A stretch of 9,683 bases of DNA from Deltaproteobacteria bacterium (GTDB taxonomy: Bacteria; Desulfobacterota; Syntrophia; Syntrophales; Smithellaceae): positions 1 through 9,683 of the forward strand of contig JAGVUJ010000357.1 in the NCBI GenBank assembly GCA_019136325.1. The letters are read 5' to 3'. Shown here piece after piece: positions 6,468 to 9,683 of this stretch. Position numbers and translations under genes: made by a program. Each line of letters begins with the position of its first letter. Within the stretch, counting starts at the first letter, position 1. Under the pieces are notes generated by a model. It saw nothing but the letters and a program-made list of their open reading frames with translations. It made no database searches and was not told the origin of the DNA.

Positions 6468-7199
6468 GTGATGAACAACCCGGTGCGGTACACCGACCCG
6501 AGCGGGCATGATGTTTGTGACGAGGAGGGACATTGTTTTAACCATCAGAAATGGTATCGCAATTCAGGAGTGTCAAAATTAAACGTTAATGACACTTGGA
6601 AAATGATGATCCTTGGAAAGTATCACATAATGATGTCTGACACAGGAGACAAGAATTGGGATTCTCGAAACTTACATCTTATGTATATTAGCCTTGGAAA
6701 TATTAATAACGTTCTTGATAATCAATTCCGAAGCTTGACTGGATTTGCATCATTTACTTTACGAAACCAAGATCCGAGTGGAGGTCAATATCATGGATCA
6801 ACGCTTTTGGATGGAAGTGGCATTCAATTTTATACTCTTGGTCAGAATCCCATACGACAAATAAATATCTACCATGAAGTTGGACATTTACTTGATAACA
6901 CTTCTGGTTTACGGGATATATTCACCAATGCTGTTGAAAACCTGAACAACCCGAGTTGGGTAGAGGATGACATGCAAATTACCCCCTATGCTCTCAATTC
7001 CAGGTATATTTATAACGATCCAAATTACCCTTGGGTGGAAGCCAGACAGACATATATTGGTTTTGGACCGTCTGAACAATGGTCGGATGCCTTTGCGAAT
7101 TATATTGGTGGGAATATAAATCTTTGCAACTCCGAAGGTATTAGTATGTTTAATTTTATCAGAGGTGCCCTTCAGCCTTATTTGGCTTTTCTCCCATAA
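6468..7199 (+). CDS. Orphan Rhs tip: HEVGH zinc metallopeptidase (5'-truncated)
   Basis: Counting from the GTG at 6468 (243 residues), the first 14 residues are the very end of an Rhs core (MNNPVRYTDPSGH). A stop codon at 6462-6464 closes the frame upstream, so nearly all of the core is missing. The tip contains the zincin motif HEVGH with His136, Glu137 and His140, in the setting INIYHEVGHLLDN. About 63 residues later comes EQWSDAFANY with Glu203 and Asp207, fitting the E-x3-D helix that supplies the third zinc ligand in gluzincins. I therefore expect a zinc-dependent protease acting on an unknown target. No ribosome binding site of note precedes it, so its expression may depend on recombination onto an intact rhs gene. 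A lipoprotein gene follows after 24 bases. The second metallopeptidase at 8249 has the same motif order. Enzyme class is well supported; toxin role is inferred from the Rhs remnant. Confidence 0.8.
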   Translation: MMNNPVRYTDPSGHDVCDEEGHCFNHQKWYRNSGVSKLNVNDTWKMMILGKYHIMMSDTGDKNWDSRNLHLMYISLGNINNVLDNQFRSLTGFASFTLRNQDPSGGQYHGSTLLDGSGIQFYTLGQNPIRQINIYHEVGHLLDNTSGLRDIFTNAVENLNNPSWVEDDMQITPYALNSRYIYNDPNYPWVEARQTYIGFGPSEQWSDAFANYIGGNINLCNSEGISMFNFIRGALQPYLAFLP

Positions 7200-7223
7200 T
7201 ATTTAGGATTTTTACAAGAGGAG

Positions 7224-8093
7224 ATGAAATTGAATCTCATATATAGATCAGGTTTTATCCTAATTTTGACAGTTATCCTGGCAGGTTGTGGAACATCACC
7301 ATTGACTCTGAACCCGGATCAGACTGAGAAATATTTCCAACCGACGGTTATTACACCAAACCATACGCCTCTATCAACATATCTGCCAACCAAAACTCCA
7401 ACGCCCATCCCTACGCTGGAACCGGAGAAGGCTGCAGAGCAGATTCATGCCTTGCTGATGGGCTCTGCAGATTGCGCTGCTCCCTGCTTTTGGGGGATTG
7501 TGCCAGGCGAAACCACAGCATTAGAAGCGAAGGATTTCTTCCACTATAATGGATTGGAGACAAAGGTTATCACTTTCAAAGGGCAGGAATATTTTGATAT
7601 TAACTATGATCTAAAAAGCGGAATGTCAATTAATATTAACTTGGAAATCAAAAACGATATTGTTGTAACGGTGAATGTCGGCATAAGCATTTCCTCATCG
7701 ATTAATGGCACATTTCAGAAAATAACGGCTTATTCACCCAAGACGTTGGTCGAGCGTTATGGCACACCCAATTACGTAGGTATAGCCGCCGACTGGGGAC
7801 CAGGACCTTTATTCTCTCTGATAATATATTATGATGAAATGGATTTGATCGTGGAATATTGGGGTGTTAACATTATCCCGGCAGAGCGAGGAGTATCGCA
7901 AATATGCCCACTGACAACCAAATTTGATGGAGTAAGCCTTTGGTTTGGGGAGAATCCCAGACATCCCCCCCAAACCATATCATTGGAGGATGTAACTTCA
8001 TTAACGGTTGATGAATTCGCTCGTTTGATGATTGGCGAACCGGAAAAAGCGTGTTTTCAATTTGACGGGAATGCATACAAAATAGAACGGTAA
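7224..8093 (+). CDS. CxxPC-motif lipoprotein, candidate immunity protein for the HEVGH tip
   Basis: A 289-residue protein. Signal: basic N-terminus, hydrophobic run at about 11-20, and lipobox LAGC with Cys22 as the lipid site. A Thr/Pro-rich linker covers about 39-66. The conserved domain starts near 70 with the motif C-x3-C: Cys84, Pro87, Cys88, then FWGIVPGETT. Further on it has RYGTP and LFSLIIYYDE, which recur in the lipoprotein at 8901. Start choice: the GAGGAG at 7218-7223 directly touches the ATG at 7224, too close to serve it, while the in-frame TTG at 7230 is spaced six bases from it; the real start may be TTG, two residues shorter. The gene follows the metallopeptidase by 24 bases with no terminator, so they are probably co-transcribed. 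The domain recurs in Anaerolineae-type lipoproteins as far as I know, with no assigned function; immunity is inferred from the repeated pairing. Confidence 0.75.
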   Translation: MKLNLIYRSGFILILTVILAGCGTSPLTLNPDQTEKYFQPTVITPNHTPLSTYLPTKTPTPIPTLEPEKAAEQIHALLMGSADCAAPCFWGIVPGETTALEAKDFFHYNGLETKVITFKGQEYFDINYDLKSGMSININLEIKNDIVVTVNVGISISSSINGTFQKITAYSPKTLVERYGTPNYVGIAADWGPGPLFSLIIYYDEMDLIVEYWGVNIIPAERGVSQICPLTTKFDGVSLWFGENPRHPPQTISLEDVTSLTVDEFARLMIGEPEKACFQFDGNAYKIER

Positions 8094-8248
8094 ATGGGCA
8101 GATTTAATCGCGCACTTGAGATCGATGAGGTCAAAAAAGAGCTTACTTCTCCATTACTCCCACTGCAGCCGCTCTACTGCCCGCCGCCAAGGGTCAGGCG
8201 AGGTAGGTACAGGATAGGAGTGGGATATTATTTAATCAATGTCTGTAA
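8094..8248 (+). other. Intergenic stretch with imperfect hairpin before the second metallopeptidase
   Basis: This 155-base gap has no Rhs core remnant. A nested imperfect hairpin is visible: TCCCACT (8158-8164) with AGTGGGA (8219-8225), and inside it CTAC (8174-8177) with GTAG (8203-8206) closing a CGCC/GGCG stem. No T-run follows directly. A 53-codon frame starting at 8094, immediately after the lipoprotein stop, crosses the gap but has no ribosome binding site and is not called. The gap may be a recombination scar or hold a promoter I cannot identify. Confidence 0.35.
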
Positions 8249-8890
8249 ATGTTGATTCAGAAGCATCAGTGTAACGACGAACAGTGCAGGCAATTTGGTG
8301 GCAGAGATGTTGCTGATGGTATAACAAAGGTAGCGAATGCTTTCTCTGTTGTAACAGGCAGGGATCCCATAAATGCTTTCCGTTCAATATATGGAATAAA
8401 CGGGGATAAGAAAATGGTTTTCCAATGGGGGAATTGCCCGGAGTGTCAGGGAGTTGGAGCATATACGTATGGGGCGAGAAAAATAGGATTTGCATCCATG
8501 GTTGGAACCTGGGTACCCGACTCGGGGTGGATAAGAACAAACCACGTAATCCATGAACTTGGTCATGCGTTTAATAATCGCCTGTGGGTAGTATCTTCTT
8601 CGAGAAATTACCGGTTGGGTGAGTTTGAACTCGGCAACCGACAAGCACAAGATCCTAATTTTCCTGATCGTTCTGATGGCCAGGATCCTGGGGATTATGG
8701 CTTTGCAGGTCCATTTGGAGCTTGGGGTGGCTGGCAGCCAAGCACGGATGGATCCCCTGGTGAAGAGTTTGCTGACATGTTTATCGGCTGGACATACCAG
8801 CGATTTTCGAGGGATAGATGGGGAGAAAAGAGGATGATTTTTATGAATGAAATTATGCCTACACTGATAGATTATGCCATCAGCCATTAG
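8249..8890 (+). CDS. HELGH zinc metallopeptidase, orphan tip without Rhs core
   Basis: A 213-residue frame from the ATG at 8249; a stop at 8246-8248 lies directly before it and no ribosome binding site is present, so this is probably a 5'-truncated fragment of a longer protein. The zincin motif is VIHELGHAFNN with His102, Glu103 and His106. About 66 residues later GEEFADMF (Glu172 or Glu173, Asp176) gives the same E-x3-D arrangement as in the neighbouring HEVGH protein, consistent with a gluzincin third ligand. Other visible points are NCPEC at 62-66, which might bind metal or form a disulfide, and a Gly/Pro/Asp-rich insert at about 137-170. The upstream tip and this one share motif order but little else by eye. 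The lipoprotein gene behind it has its ribosome binding site overlapping this gene's stop. Protease class is well supported; its role as an Rhs toxin is inferred from the parallel with the preceding module. Confidence 0.75.
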   Translation: MLIQKHQCNDEQCRQFGGRDVADGITKVANAFSVVTGRDPINAFRSIYGINGDKKMVFQWGNCPECQGVGAYTYGARKIGFASMVGTWVPDSGWIRTNHVIHELGHAFNNRLWVVSSSRNYRLGEFELGNRQAQDPNFPDRSDGQDPGDYGFAGPFGAWGGWQPSTDGSPGEEFADMFIGWTYQRFSRDRWGEKRMIFMNEIMPTLIDYAISH

Positions 8891-8894
8891 GAGG
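8889..8894 (+). promoter_or_regulatory. Ribosome binding site deciding the second lipoprotein start
   Basis: AGGAGG begins within the TAG stop of the metallopeptidase and lies six bases before the ATG at 8901. It argues for that start over an in-frame ATG nine codons upstream (8874) that lies inside the preceding gene. Confidence 0.8.
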
Positions 8895-8900
8895 GCTAAG

Positions 8901-9659
8901 ATGAAAACCAGGAAAGCCATTGTAGGTATAATTGCGATTTTCCTTTTCATGTTGGGTGGATGTCATACGCCGTATCTGAATGGAGAGAATCTCCCCGGAG
9001 AAATGGGGGAGCAGTCGCCTTATCCGTCTTCTTCAACCACCACACCAAGCACAATTCCATTGACTTCCACGCTCGAGATCGAAAAAACAGCAACAGCGAC
9101 CCAACGCCCAACCTGGACACTTTCTCCAACCCCAATTCTCTGGGTTGATTGGACTCCTTTGCCCGATTTGACCATCGATGAGGCAAGAGAGAATCTACGT
9201 AACTTATTGGAAACCAATGGCGGTTGTGATCTGCCTTGCTGGTGGGGAATTACCCCGGGAATTACAACCATCGATCAGACAGTGAACATCTTGAATACGA
9301 TATCAACATCTATGTCTGTCAAGGAAGAAGTAGGAGAGGTAACTTACCTTGAAATTACTTTCCCGGTCCCGGATGGATATCCGATGTTTAATGGGCAAAG
9401 TTATGTTTTTGAAAATAATATTTCAAAGATTATCGAAGCCAGTGCAAGTGGAGTAACTTCCTTTCAGATGAAGAACGTCCTCAATCAATACGGGCTTCCT
9501 TCTCAAGTGATGTTCATGGGTATAAATTCCAGATCATTCGGGGGAAAGTACCTTTTTTCAATAGATTTGATCTACACGGAAAAGGCTATGTTGTTGCATT
9601 ATACTTTTGAAGTCTCAGCAACAGAAGAATATTTGTATCATCTCAACAATTGGGGGTAA
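8901..9659 (+). CDS. CxxPC-motif lipoprotein, candidate immunity protein for the HELGH tip
   Basis: A 252-residue protein with a clear lipoprotein signal: MKTRK, a hydrophobic stretch at about 7-18, and lipobox LGGC with Cys21. A Ser/Thr/Pro-rich linker spans about 39-88. The domain from about 90 on carries Cys109, Pro112 and Cys113, then WWGITPGITT, matching the lipoprotein at 7224 as C-x2-P-C-[FW]-W-G-I-x-P-G-x-T-T when aligned with a one-residue difference. The later NQYGLP and LFSIDLIY also line up with RYGTP and LFSLIIYY of that protein. It is thus a diverged paralog in the same position behind a metallopeptidase. The two Cys may form a disulfide outside the membrane. The coupling through an overlapping ribosome binding site indicates co-expression with the protease. 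Function is not established; binding to the cognate protease is the favoured inference, and a general surface lipoprotein is the alternative. Confidence 0.78.
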   Translation: MKTRKAIVGIIAIFLFMLGGCHTPYLNGENLPGEMGEQSPYPSSSTTTPSTIPLTSTLEIEKTATATQRPTWTLSPTPILWVDWTPLPDLTIDEARENLRNLLETNGGCDLPCWWGITPGITTIDQTVNILNTISTSMSVKEEVGEVTYLEITFPVPDGYPMFNGQSYVFENNISKIIEASASGVTSFQMKNVLNQYGLPSQVMFMGINSRSFGGKYLFSIDLIYTEKAMLLHYTFEVSATEEYLYHLNNWG

Positions 9660-9683
9660 ATGACCAGCCAAGATTGAGTTCTC

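Noticed and set aside
8094..8255. 53-codon frame starting right after the first CxxPC lipoprotein
   Set aside because: It has no ribosome binding site, its composition looks noncoding (Pro/Arg-rich from GC-rich hairpin sequence), and it overlaps the metallopeptidase start.
1..9683. CRISPR array, rRNA or restriction-modification genes
   Set aside because: No regularly spaced repeats, no rRNA-like stretch and no methyltransferase or nuclease motifs were seen.

Overview
The window looks like a piece of an Rhs/YD-repeat (polymorphic toxin) accessory locus, probably from a Chloroflexota bacterium of the Anaerolineae type. The lineage is an inference from style: Thr/Pro-rich linkers behind lipoboxes, lipoproteins with a C-x2-P-C-[FW]-W-G-I-x-P-G-x-T-T motif, and Rhs core ends of the form NNPxRYTDPxGH. 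No rRNA or housekeeping gene is present to confirm it.

Layout, left to right. (1) 1-1061: a peptidoglycan amidase (PGRP/Amidase_2) domain, open at the window edge, overlapping by ATGA a small lipoprotein that is its likely immunity partner. (2) 1062-3714: an oppositely oriented, more GC-rich insertion carrying two tyrosine recombinases that overlap by ATGA, preceded by a strong inverted repeat that includes the ribosome binding site. (3) about 3715-4760: an Rhs core remnant fused to an unrecognised C-terminal tip, overlapping by one base a small membrane protein, followed by a terminator-like hairpin. (4) about 4810-6465: an IS110-family insertion sequence on the minus strand with a 325-base noncoding region upstream of its transposase. 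(5) 6466-8093: a shorter Rhs core remnant joined to an HEVGH zinc-metallopeptidase tip, then a lipoprotein. (6) 8249-9659: a second metallopeptidase (HELGH) with no Rhs core and no evident ribosome binding site, then a second lipoprotein homologous to the one in (5).

How it fits together. The plus strand holds four toxin-tip/partner modules, each with the partner directly downstream and close or overlapping. This is the arrangement expected of displaced Rhs C-terminal cassettes ('orphan tips') with immunity genes. Two have visible truncated Rhs core sequence that could serve as homology for recombination onto a full-length rhs gene lying outside the window. Three of the four partners are predicted lipoproteins. 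That suits toxins acting outside the membrane (peptidoglycan amidase, proteases), but the immunity role is an inference from position. The recombinase pair and the IS110 element sit exactly between modules, so the mobile elements appear to have invaded, or to help shuffle, the array.

The most interesting items are the duplicated metallopeptidase plus CxxPC-lipoprotein modules, the unknown tip with its membrane partner, the ribosome-binding-site hairpin in front of the recombinase operon, and an IS110 transposase lacking one of the four usual acidic catalytic residues.
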